64,000 nucleotides of DNA from Diploscapter coronatus (taxonomy: Eukaryota > Nematoda > Chromadorea > Rhabditida > Rhabditidae): NCBI GenBank assembly GCA_964036155.1, contig OZ038422.1, forward strand, positions 68,471,201-68,535,200, written 5' to 3'. The notes beneath the pieces are model-generated. The model had not been told where the DNA came from and ran no database searches. It saw only the letters and a list, made by a program, of their open reading frames with translations. Made by a program: the position numbers and the translations under genes. Below, one piece after another: positions 13,301 to 26,400 of the stretch (position 1 is its first letter; each line of letters begins with the position of its first letter).

Positions 13301-14477
13301 CAGGGAGCAGAGACAGAGGGTGGAGGAGTCGAAACAGATAAGATGCTGTCTGGAGGGCTCGAAAATAGATTGGTCATCGCGATAAATTTTGAGGATAAAT
13401 TTATGGATGAAGTATGTATTTATTTTAAAATATTTAATTAAAACTGGTGACTATTCAATTTGAAAATTATAAACCCTACTCTGTGATTTATGTAGGGAGA
13501 ATTTTTAGATATATTTTGTCATGTTTTCCAACATATTTCATTTGGTTGAAATTTGAGCTCGTATCTATAGAACGTGATAATGATTCAGAGAGAAAATACT
13601 AGCATAATTGAAAAATTGCGAGCTAAGAAGACGATAACTTTGGCGTAATATTCTCATAATTAAATTTTACGAATTAGCTTCCAAACGTTATCTACTTCGC
13701 AGATAAGTTCAGTATATTTTTTCTTCGTATAATCGATAGTGAATAATTCGTTGCAATTTTTACTCTGTGAATGTCTTATTTGCAGTTCCATCCTTTCATC
13801 CATATTTCATTCTCCCCGTTCTTTCCCTAACATCTGTGCTCCTTCCTTTGTGAGCCTATTGGGTTTTCAGCAGTATTTTTCATTATCTGTAGCTGTCCAC
13901 ACGTGTTCATTTCAAGTGTCCTTTCCCTCCCTCTGCAACTCAGCTCTTCTTCTCTGTTAGGCTATTGGGTCGATGCGTCTTCTTCTTCACCTTGCCTCTG
14001 GCCGAGTCCGTTCTGAATCGCGCGCGCGTTTCTTCTCCCCGCTTCTCGTGTGTTTGCACTTTCGTCGTAGTGATTGAGCTGTTGCTGCTGCTGCTGCTGT
14101 CAGTCTTCTTCTTCTTCTCCTCCTCCGTCCCTTTCTCTTTACTATCCGAGTGACCAGTCCCTTCCCCCAATCGACCTATTCCCCCTTCATCCAACTAACT
14201 ATACCTTCCCTTCCCCCCGTTGCATTCCCGTCTGATTGGATCTGCATCTTCGTGCAGTAATCTCGTCTCCATTCCCCGTCCTTGCCTTGACCCATCGGCA
14301 CTTTCATCGTCTTGTCACTTCCATCTCCTCCTCTCCTCCCTTCCTTCCCCTCTCCTTCCCTGTCTTTCTCTTCGACTATATTCGTACTTCTCTCGGTATT
14401 CTGCATTCCTCAGCCGTCCTCTTCCCTTCCATTCATTTCATGCCCACTGTCTAGTGCCTAGTGACTCGTTCTGACCG
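10342..14477. other. Intergenic region upstream of the spectrin gene
   Basis: No exon with a recognisable protein signature is found in this 4.1 kb. It contains pyrimidine-rich blocks (about 12060-12240 and 13890-14470), a pentamer repeat at 12583-12619, and a short CTG/CTT repeat near 14083-14125. The block just before 14478 is probably promoter or 5' leader of the spectrin gene, possibly with a spliced-leader acceptor. Confidence 0.6.
12583..12619. repeat. GGCGA/GGCAA pentamer tandem repeat
   Basis: About seven head-to-tail copies are seen, first GGCGA units and then GGCAA units, with a single base change between the two blocks. Confidence 0.8.
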
Positions 14478-17400
14478 ATGTCCTATTCGTACAAACCGGC
14501 GTTTTATCCATCAGAATCCAATGAAAGGGTGCACAAGACGTTGCAAGAGATTCATGAAGGTTGGCCCGACTCAGTCTCCTCATCCTAGTCTTCTCTCCTG
14601 TACCATCTAACATTTCCTTAATCATATTCATTCGTGTGGTCTAATTGTGCATGTCTGACTTATCAGTATCTTCAAAAGATTTTCAAGCTGATGTGTTCAG
14701 AAAGCGGAGGCATCAACAATAATTGGAGGCGTGAGAGCGGCGCCTACGAGGACGACACGCAGAGATATCGAATTGAGACAGAAGTATTCGAGATGAGACG
14801 ATACGATCATAATGTAAGTTCGACTTGGAGATATTTATATGATTTTATTCACATTCCCTTTTTTATTGATGACGAGCAGCTAAGGTTTGAACATTTCAAA
14901 TTAGCTAAAGTGCCCATTGTTTCATAGGAAAATATTCGATTGTAGCTACAAGGCTAATTTTCTTTGACCAGGCCTGGTTTAGGTTTTAAGAACCGTGTGT
15001 TATCATAACTTATACGAGCCTATTCATATCTGCGAGTTTTCTTAAATAATTCTGAATACGAAAATTCTTGAATTCCTTATTTCTTATTCATATTCATTTT
15101 ACTGCTCTATTTTTACTTTCTACCATCTCCAAGCGATAGCAGATAAAACTATGCAAATAACGATGGGCAAAATATTTTTTGGATCGATGAAAGACGCGCC
15201 TTTCATTATTTCGAATCTAGCAGTATTTTGAATAAAAATCATCACTTGGAAGCTATCTTTGATCGCTCATTTCAATTTGGGGGCATTTCTGTTCGAATCG
15301 TTTCTTGCCAATTAACTGATGAAAAGTGCGATATCGCGAGGGGACAAGGGCAGACTGCAGTGAGGGAGCAAGAAAATGAGCAGCTTAGAGACAACAGGAA
15401 AATCAACGCCCAGCTGTAAAAATGGAAGTCGCAAACATGATTGCAAACAAGCCTGGGGCAGAACATTTCCACAGATATCAGTCTCGCGAGTTAACTCGTC
15501 ATGTCCAGTAGAAAATTCGGTAGAAACTCCGTCAGCTGGTGGGATCGATATTTGGCGGTAGGTTAGGGCTTTCTTGCGACTTGATTACGGATTGTGATTT
15601 TTGTGATTTTCCTACTTTCACGACTTCACTATCGATCTTTCTTTTCTTCTACAGTCCTTATGGTCGAAAATCGATTATCGTCCATTCAAATAGGAAAACA
15701 GGCCTGGTTTATGGGCGAATAAAATACGCAGGCTGCTCTTTGCATCATCGCAAATGGAGAAAGAATTAGCACGACTAGAGGAGAAGGGAGGGAATGGAGT
15801 GATAAAGAGCGAGAGGATACGAGAATGATGTGATAAAGTGAAAATGAAAATGAGGTTGATGATAATGAATTCGATGAAATTACAGCCTCGAGGCAGTCGC
15901 ACGAATGGAGCCTCTGCTCCGCGAGGGGCTGCCCCCTCGCCTGGATTCGAAGAGGAGGACTATGCGAACGAAACACAGTTCTTCGAGCGGGGCAGAATCT
16001 ACCAGCTGCAGAAGGAAAGAGAGATGATTCAGAAGAAGACATTCACGAAATGGTGCAACTCATTTCTAAATCGAGTAGGCCTTCCTGTCAATGACTAGTC
16101 ATGCAGTTTCTCCTTTCCAGGCCAGACTCGAAATTGTCGACCTGTTCACCGATTTGGGCGATGGCGTCCTTCTAATGCGATTGCTCGAAATCATTTCTGG
16201 AGAAAAACTCGGAAAACCCAATCGGTTAGTTAGTGCAACTAAAATTTTGGTAAAATTTAATTTGTAAATTCATACTGTAAGATAAGTAACAATTTTGCAA
16301 CATTTATGAAGAAATTTTGAGTGCAACACTAGTACAAACATACTGTTACAGCAACTGGAACTGAAAAGAACACAAAATAACTTCTAACCAACTTTCTGAT
16401 AAAATTGAATATTTTCTTTAAAAAAGGCCTGATAAAATCTTGTGATATGATGATAGTTAGATTTCCAGTAATTTGTTAGTCAATAAAAGCACATCCTTGT
16501 ATAGTTCATAAGTTCAAACTAAAATAAGGAGCTTTAAAATAATCGAATGCTGAAAGAAAATTATTGACCTATCCAATATTTTGAGCCTAATATCTAAACA
16601 CTTCTTTACGTCCATACAAAAATTTCAGCCATCGAAACCATCGAAATTATGCTATTTTCTATTAAAAGAATGTTTAAAAAATGGCTTGAAAAACTAGTGC
16701 CTTTTAAAAGTCTTGCATAACTTCTTAATTTTTTGTTTCATTCGTTTGTGGTGCACGGGTTTGGCTGAAATTGCAGACATATATTTCGGTGACAAATTAT
16801 ATAAGTCAGATAAGCTTCAGTTAAATCGGCTCACCGCAAGCGAATAAATCAGTATCACAAAAATTAGGAAGTGGTGAACATTTTTTTGAGCACGACCGTA
16901 TTTAAACTTCATTCAATATTCATGACAGGAGCAAGTAATAATTACATGATCAACGTTTCGAATTTCAGAGGCCGAATGCGTGTGCAAAGGATAGAGAATT
17001 TGAACAAAGTTCTCGATTTCCTGAAGCGAAAACGGATCCAGCTTGAAAACATCGGAGCTGAAGATATCTTGGACGGAAACGAACGACTCATTCTTGGTCT
17101 CATTTGGACAATCATTCTCCGATTCCAAATCGATACCATTGTTATTGATGTAAGATTACCGTCACTTCTGCACAACAAAGCCTTTCACAACGAGAGGGGC
17201 AATTATGACTAATTGTCGCGCATTGCACGCTAATCAGATCATAGCATTTTTGAGTTGATATTCGTGATCTGCGCATCCGAATTGGATTGTATACCAAAAG
17301 TGAGCAAGAAATTCGAGTAACAGTTCAGGAGGCTCTCTTGTCAGAGGACTATTAAATTCGAATACTCTATCTATTGATTTTTTCTAGGACGAAGACGAAA

Positions 17401-20400
17401 CTGGTGCCAGAAAGCACGCGAAAGATGCTCTGCTTCTTTGGTGCCAACGCAAGACAGCAGGCTATCCACACGTCAAAGTCGATAACTTCACTACCAGCTG
17501 GCGCAGTGGGCTTGCATTCAATGCACTCATTCATGCTCATAGGTAGATAATGACAATCGAAATCAGTTATGCTCCGTATCTTTAGACCTGATCTCATCAA
17601 TTACGACGCTTTGAATCCGAATGACCATATTGGAAACCTGAACAATGCCTTCGACGTCGCTGAGAAGCATCTAGAGATCACAGTAATTAAAAACAATGAA
17701 TCCAAATTTATTATCATTTTGTTTCAGCGCTTGCTTGATGCAGAGGATATCGACGTCAGCCGTCCAGACGAGAAGTCCATCATCACTTACGTCAGTTTGT
17801 ACTACCACCACTTTGCGAAACAGAAGACCGAAATGACTGGAGCCAGACGAGTCGCCAATGTAAGAGTATTCTAGGTGAACGTCTCTAGCATTTAATTATA
17901 GATCGTCGGAAAACTGATGGACAGTGAAACGATGGAAGACGACTACGAGCACATCTCCTCTGAGTTGCTCAAGTGGATCAAGGAAACCATCATCATGCTT
18001 GATAGCAGGAGATTCCCCAATAACTTGGACGGAATGAAGGACGAACATCAGAGGTTTAACTACTTCCGAACTCAGGAAAAACCACCCAAGTAAATCGACT
18101 GATAAGACCAAAATATGCAACTACCACTTCAGGTACAAGGAGAAAGGCGAATTGGAAGCTCTTTTCTTCACTATCCAGACGAAACGAAAGGCGATGGGTC
18201 GAAAGGCCTACGCTCCACCGCAAGGACAACTTCTGCATGATATCGAAAGCGCCTGGGAGAGACTGGACAGAGCTGAGAATGAAAGACAATTGGCAATCAT
18301 CAGGGAGTTGCAGAGGTACAACAGAGCTATCTAGAGAGGTGTTGCTTGAAAAACACAAAGAAAGCAGAGAGAAGTGCGGTTTGCACATAAATAGGAATTG
18401 AAAAGCGAATGAATTGGATGCTTTGCATCGAGTATCAATATTGACATTAGTCGAGAGGTGTGATGACCATCTGAAAGCAGAGAGAGAGAGACGATCGAAA
18501 TGGATTTGGCCGAGGGAGGAAAGGAAGGAAAAATGAGAGGGACAAACCGAAGAAAGTGATAATTTTAAAGGAATACTAACACAAGCATAACAAATGATTA
18601 TAATTTTTGGCAAATTCTAATGAATCTTCCAACGACTAATTAATTCTATCATTCAGGCAAGAAAAACTCGAACAGCTGGCCCAGAAATTCCACAAGAAAG
18701 CCTCTTTGCGCGATGCCTGGCTGTCGAATGTGCACACGATTCTTGAAGAGATGGACCATGGCAGATCTGCAGGGGAAGTGGAGAAGGCCGTCAAGAAACA
18801 ACAGGCCATTGCTACTGACATCCAAGCTCGAGTAAGATCGTCGAGAGAGAGAGAGAGAGAGATGATGATGATGCAACATGTGGATGATATTTTAGGAAGA
18901 TCGCTTCCGAATGCTATCGACAATGGCGACGGAACTATCAAACGACCGATATCATGATGTAGAGAGAATTAAAACCACTGAACGAATCATCATTGATAGG
19001 TTCGACACCTTGTCATTTTCATAAGGAAGCCTTTTCAGAATCCCATGAGATTTTGGGATGAGAGTAGGTGCATCTGAAAAAGTGAAAAAATTCGCAGCGG
19101 ATTGATATAATCTTTTCAATAAAAATGTATACCTGCAGCAGGGTATTGATTTTCAAAAGGGTTTTCAATACAAAAAATATTGCAGAAATTGTCATGCATG
19201 CTTTTTCTTATAAAAAAGTGATTTTAAAACTAATCTAATACAGCTACTCGTTTTGATTGAAAAATACATCGATCCATTCAAATTTTTCCCATTTCAGTTG
19301 TATCTACCTTTGTTCCGAAATTCAACGGAACTCAGAAAATGTTACCTTGCAGAAGTTATGGAACGAGAATGCATTGATTGATTTTAGATGGAATCAGCTA
19401 TTAGCTCTTCTGGAACAGCGACGTCGCGTTCTGACGAGTCTGAATGATCTGATGACTTTGTTGAGAGATATGGACACTCTGACGAATGAATTGCAGCAAC
19501 TGGAAACGGTACTCAGAAGCAGAGATGTCGGAAAACATCTGATGGGCGTGGAAGAGCTGCTCGAACGACATGAACTCATCGAAGCTCAGGTAAGATTAGT
19601 GGGAAAAACTCCGAAAGTGAGACCACATAAATTTCAGTTGAACGGGCAAGGCCAATGGCTTCGAAATGTGACGAAACAAGCGAATGACTACATTCGACAC
19701 AAAGGAGAGCAGCACGATATTCTGCAGAGAAAATTGGATGATGTGACTGCTCTGTACGAGAATCTGGCTTCCCTCTGTCGAAGCAGAAGGATGAATCTCG
19801 AAAGAGCCAAAGAACTATTCCAGTTCATCCAGGTACAGAGCATGACTTGGTTCTTAATCTAGACAATGCTTTCAGGACCACGAAGAAGAAATGGTCTGGC
19901 TCGCAGAGAAAGAGACCACAGCTCGAACCGCCTTGTCAGGTGGAGACATCGCTGCTGTCCCACAGACGACCAAGTTGTTCAAGAGCATCGAGAATGAAAT
20001 GACTGCGCATTGGAGCCGATGCAAGAAGATCATTACACTGGGAGAGAAGCTGATTCAACAGGGCCAGTCGAAGGAGGACATTCAGAGAAGGCTCGCTCAC
20101 ATGCAACAGGCCTGGGATGCTCTCAGAGCTGTGGTAGCTGCTCTCGGCAAGTGGCTTGCCGAAGCACACGAAGCTCAACAGTACTTCCAGGTAGACAGAA
20201 AATATAAATATAAACTGACATATCGAGAAAATTTAGGACGCGAACGAAGCAGAATCATGGATTCGTGAGAAAATGCCTTTGGTCAAGTCAGACGATCTCG
20301 GACGAGACGAAATGGCTGCTGAATCTCTGTTGCAGAGACACGGCAGATTGGAGGAGGAGATCCATGCTTACAAGTAGCATATTTTCACAAGAAATGCAAT

Positions 20401-23400
20401 AAATCGAAAATTGTAGATCTGATATCCAACGCCTCGAGAAAATCAGCGCAAAACTTGCTGACAGCTCCTTCCATGAGCACGCAACAACCGCTGATACGGA
20501 AGATATCCAAGTATGCAACTTAACGATCTCGCAAGGAAAAATATGGTTGGATTTTAGGTTCCCCAACTCGAAATGCTCTACAAATACGAAGGCAATGGAA
20601 TGAAGGTCGCGAAGGGTGAGATCGTCGCCCTGCTGGAGAAGTCGACAGCCGAATGGTGGAGAGTTTTGAAGCAGGACGGGCACGAAGGATATGTTCCTGC
20701 AAACTACTGCAAAATCATTCCCAACCAGTTTATCACAGTCACTCAAAGTGTCAGTCCATCGAAGACAAAGGAGAAGAAAGAGCCGGGCAGTGGAAAGCAG
20801 GCCATCCTCGAGAGACAGAAAGCCATCTCCAATGGATACAAAGAGCTCAACTATTTGGCTGATGTTCGAAGAAGACTTCTGGCCGACAACATCAAGCTGA
20901 TGCGATTCTACAGGGAGTGCAATGAATTCGAGACCTGGGCAGCTGGCACAAAACAGGCTCTCGCTGATGAACCCACTGTCGAACATGTCAAGGAGTACAG
21001 GTACTGTAATTGAACTATTTTCACGGGATTAGAAGATGTGCAAAAGCAATTTCAGAAGAAAATTCGATCGACTGGAAGACGAGATCAAGGCTAGTGGAGC
21101 CACGCAGCTGAAGAGAATCAACGACATGGCTGGAGAGCTAGTGGCGGAAGGACATAGTCAGCAGAGGAACATCGAATCCAGACAGAGGAAGATGAATGCC
21201 ATCTGGGAAGAACTCGACAAACTCAGAAAACTCAGGTACTAATTCTAAAATTAGTTGGTAAAATTTTATAAGCAGATCTTTGAAAATAACTAAAAGGGAT
21301 CAGGAAATAGCAATTTTGAAAGATCCCGAATGCTTTTAAATTTTCTTGGAACAGGTTTTTCAACCCACTTATTAAGGATATGCAGAATTTGAATTTTGAA
21401 CAATTCGGAATCGTAATCGGAATTCCGAGATCCAAAACTCCCTAAATCTGAATTCCGCACATTCCTCCCTCGTATCAGAGTACTGAGAAAAATAAAAATA
21501 GACAAAATGCTCATGTGATATTTCAGAGCCGAGAAATTGGCAGCCCTCGAGAGAGTCGATGACTTCAACAATTCGTGCGATGACGTGAAGTCTTGGTTGG
21601 AATCGAAGAAAGATCAGCTCAACAGAAACCCTAACGACATGAAGAATCTAGCCAATCTGGAGAAGGATCTGAAGCCACTGCAGGACAAGATCAAAGAGCT
21701 CGAGATGCTCGCCAACAAGGTTCATAGTCCTTCTTTTTCACAAAATGTCAATGATGATTACTTAGATCCGCAAAGATCATCCCGAAGAAGCAGCTGCAAT
21801 CGACAGAAGAGTCGCTGAATTGAAGGCCATGTACGACGATTTGCTGAGACAGGCCAACGAGAAGATGCGAGAAGCTGAACAGTCTCAAGGTTCGCTAATT
21901 TAAAAAAAAAAAATCATTACATGATTGCCTTAGATAGTTTAAAGGAATTATTCAAAACACTAAATTTAGTGTAAAACTGATGCATTTTCTGATATTTTTC
22001 CATGAAGCAGTGGCACAAAAAGTTTGGAACAATGAATTATTTTTGAAGTTACTGGTTTCTGGATTTTTCATGAATTAGTCTGAATGAAAATTTGAAGATC
22101 ATTACCATTCGGCGTCATCTTGAGTCTGCAAAATTTCAGAGAAAAGAACTTTCATTAAAAATCTAGATAGGAAACCTTTCAAAAATCAAACGTTTTTCTA
22201 ACTTTGTCGGCTACTGTACGTCAAAAAATGAAATATCAAGTTTGCAGAAAAATTCAGGGTTAAAAGTTATCTTAAACTTTGAAAGAACATAAAATTTAAT
22301 GAATTTAGGCAAGGAAATGTTCGACGTTGCACTGCGAGATCTACTGAATTGGATCGACCGGACGAAGAAGACACTGAACGAAGACGTACACGCAGTCAAT
22401 GTGCCCGAGGCAGAGGAGCTGCTCAAGAAACACTACGATTTGGGGGAGCAGATCAAGGACAAGAAATACGAGCAAGAATACTGCGAAGAATTGGGAAGGA
22501 GACTGCTGCAGAAGAATCCCAGAATGAAGGAAGTCAAAGACGACATCAATCATCTCAGCGAGCAGATGGCTGATTTGAAAGTGGGTTGATGTCAAAAAGA
22601 AGCTAAAAGATTTGTTTGCTATTTCAGGAGCTCTATCGTCATCGTGATTCTCTTCTCCGACAGCAGCTCGATCTCCAACTGTTCAACCGAGAAGCAGAAC
22701 GAATCGATGCTGCCACCAAAGGTCACGAGACTTTCCTCGACTATGCCGACTTGGGAGATTCTGTCGAATCTGTGGAGAACCTGCTCAGACGTCACCGAGA
22801 CTTCGAGGCAAAGTTGGATGCTCAAGAAGCTAGGTTGGAAGCTTTCAATGCCAGCGCAGATGGACTGATCAAGCACAAACACGCTGATGGCCACTACATC
22901 GATCAACGAAGAAAGGATGTCCTGCAGAGAAGAGCCCATGTCAGGCAGATGGCTGACATCAGAAGACGGAAGCTGGAAGAAGCCCTGGAATATCAGATGC
23001 TGAAGAGGGATGGAGATGAGATGATTGGCTGGATTGCAGAGAAGAAGAAAACTGCCTGTGACGACTCCCACAGAGATCTGACCTCCATTGCCAACAAGCT
23101 CCTCAGACACGAAGCATTCGAAGCCGAAATCAAATCCAACAGACCGAAAGTCGAGCAGATCAATCTGACTGGGGCTGCACTCATCAAGAGAAAGCACTAC
23201 GAGAGTGACAACATCGACAGAATGATTCGAAGAGTCAACAAGGAATGGGCTGCTTTGGAAGATGACGCTAGAAGAAAAGGAGAGAGATTGAATCAAGCTG
23301 CTGATCAGAAGGTTCATCTTTATTGGAATAGTTACAGGAAAGATGAACCATAAATTTCAGAACCTGAACAAGACCCTGGAAGACGCTAATCAGAAGCTGG

Positions 23401-26400
23401 ATGAGCTGTACAACTCATTGCAGTCTGGAGATATGGGCAGCGATCTGCGTTCTGTCAACGGTCTCATTCAGAAGCACACAGTTCTTGAGCAAGAAATGGC
23501 TATCTATGAGAAGAAAGTATGAAATATAAAAGAATTTAAAAAGAAAAAAACTAGGAACTCTTTTTCAGTTGCGGGATATCCATTCTCGTGGTCAGAAGAT
23601 GGCGGAACAGAACCACTTCGATGCACCTCGAATCACGAGCACTGTAGACGCACTGCTGAAGAGGTACGAGGGAATGAGTGAGCCAGCAGCCAGAAGGAAG
23701 AGAGCACTCGAGGAGAGCAGAAAATGGCATCAGTTGGCATTCGATGTCGACTGCGAACTGCAGTGGATCGCTGAGAAGGTTAGAAACTTCAGGCTATTTG
23801 TATTTCTTGCAATGTCATAATGTAAAAACTGCAGAAGCCCATTGCATCATCTGAAGAGACTGGCAGAAATCTGACTGAAGCTCTGAACTCGATCAAGAAG
23901 CACGAACAGCTTGAGGCAGAAGTTCAGCAGCATTGGCCAATCATCAGCAAGATTCTCGAGCAGGGCCATGGACTTATCAAGGCACAGCACTCAAATGCGC
24001 CGCAGATCAAGGAGAAATGCAACACCTTGGACTCGTCCTGGAAAGAATTGAGAGGACTCATGGAAAGAAGAAAAAAGCTGGTCGATCTGAGTGTCAAGGA
24101 ACAGCAGTACTTGTCTGATGCAGCTGAAGTCGAATCCTGGATGAACGAGAAGAGGCCAACGGTTGAGTCTGAAGACTATGGTGTGGATGAAGGAGCTGCA
24201 CAGAAACTGCTGGCCAAGCACAAGGCCCTGCAAAACGACATGGTCACCTACAAGCAGTGGATCCATCAGCTGGCAGAACAGTGCAATCAACTCGCTACCT
24301 TCCCAGGGCATCAACCACAGAGATTCGTTACCAAGCAGAAAGAGCTCGAAGCTGAGTTCGCTCGACTCAACAAAATCGCCGAAGACAGAAGATTGGCTCT
24401 TGAAGATTCCGTCTGCCTGTTCGAGTACATGAGAGAAAGTGCAGATTTGGAGCAGTGGATCAATGAACAGCTGCAGACTGCTATGAGTGAAGAGTACGGG
24501 GATGACTACGAACATCTGAAGGAACTCAAGAGTCGATTCGAAGAATTCAAGCAGCAAGTCAAGACTGGAAGTGAACGATTTGTGTTGTGTGAACAAGCTG
24601 CCAACTCGATCCTGAGAAGAAATCCTCCGTTTGCCAAGGAGATTCTCAAGAAGCAGGAGAAACTACGATCCGTCTGGAGATTGCTGCTCGATTACATCAT
24701 GTCAAGAGAGCAGAAACTGACTGCCGCAGAGGAACTTCATCTGTTCAACAGAGACGTTGCTGAGCAGGAAGAATGGGTTGCCGAAAAGGTAGAAGACCAA
24801 TTTAGAACTTTTTTTTTCAAAGTCCAGTCTTCAGATGAGCACCATGAATCGTGACTTGGGCCGCAACGTTCAGCACATTCATTCCCTGTGGCAACAACAT
24901 GAAGTGCTCGAAAACGAGATCAAACAGGGCGAGCCTCGACTCCAGAAACTGTTGGCTGAATCTGCCAGACTGAAAGAACACTACCCTGGAGGTAACGCCG
25001 AACACATCTCCACGCAGCAGGCCGCGCTAGTCGATGGATGGGATGAGTTGAGAAATGCCACGGACGACAGAAGAGACATGTTGAAAGCGGCTTATGATCT
25101 CCACAGGTATGACACATCGAATTTACTCGGAACAACTTTGACTGATTTTAGATTCAACGGTGAAGTCCGAGATCTCCTCGCTTGGGCAGATCTAACCATC
25201 CAAGACATGCAATCTGAACTAAACATCCATGACTTGCAGCAAGCTGAGTGGCTCCAGAAAGAACACGCCAAGTAGGAAATTGGATGAGAAAGCTTCATAA
25301 AATAGTCGTTTTTAGTTTGTTCCTCGAAATTGAGTCCCGTGAGCCTGAATTCATGAAGATCTCTAACGCTGGCAACAAGATGATCCAAGCCAATCACTAT
25401 GCCAAACACGATATCCAGAGAAAAATAGCCGAAGTGAGCTTATAAGAGCAATTAGAGGCGTCGGTTAAAGCAGAGCGTCAAGAATGAGAGTAACTAGAGA
25501 AAAGAGAAGATAATACGCTAACTCTTTTCACAATACACTTTCGCCAAAGGATAAACGTTTCAATAGCGAGCTTGCTCTTCTATTCATGAATTACCAGTTT
25601 CCTGCGTAGAAAATTTTCCATTTTAGTCAAAAGTTTACCTAGTTCTGCACGAAAATTGTTTATCAAAATCTAACCATATTCGATTTTACAAAATAATCAA
25701 ATTTAGGTCGAATCAGCTATGAACCGAGTTCGCTCTGAATGGACTCTTCGCGACGGTTATTTGTCTCAGGTTGTGCAATGGCATGCATTCCAGCGAGAAG
25801 CCAAGCAGATTCTGGCTGCCATCGCTAGCAAGCGAAACACTCTCAAGTATGAAAATTTATCCGAAACAAGTAAAAAACTAAACTATAGATCGCTGGCTGT
25901 TGGAGGCAATGTTGCTACTGTCGAAGGCCAGATGAAGAGATTGGACCAGTTTGAGAAGGCCTTGTCCACTCTGGATGAGAGAACGACCGCTCTGGATACG
26001 ACTGCTGAAGAATTGATTCGTGACAAGCACATGGAAACGAGCAACATTAATGTCTGGAGAAAGAAAGTAAGGAAAGCAAGAGATGCTGAAATCATTCGAA
26101 AACTATAGGTTCGTGATGAGTTAGCCCTGCTTCGAAGTGCGGTCGAACAAAGAAGAACTATTCTTGTTGATGCTCTGTCGCTGGCCAAGTATGAAGAGGA
26201 TGTGAATGAGATCGAATCCTGGATAGAAGACAAGCTCAAAGGAATCAGAGTCGAAAAGGAACACCAGAGTCAGGCTACTTCGATCGAGGAGAAGATGAAG
26301 AGACTCCAGGTTTTGCAATAACTCGAATAAAAACCTAAAAATTGAAATGTTACAGAAACATCAGGCACTGGAGGCTGAGATTGAAGCCAATCGAAAGAGA

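Noticed and set aside
13739..14474. Plus-strand frames upstream of the spectrin start, rich in Ser and Leu
   Set aside because: They are translations of the CT-rich tract before the spectrin ATG and show no protein-like composition.
18056..18613. 185-codon minus-strand frame opposite spectrin exons
   Set aside because: It is antisense to well-supported spectrin coding sequence. Similar antisense frames occur at 20288-20986, 22619-23317, 23991-24596 and 29371-29901.
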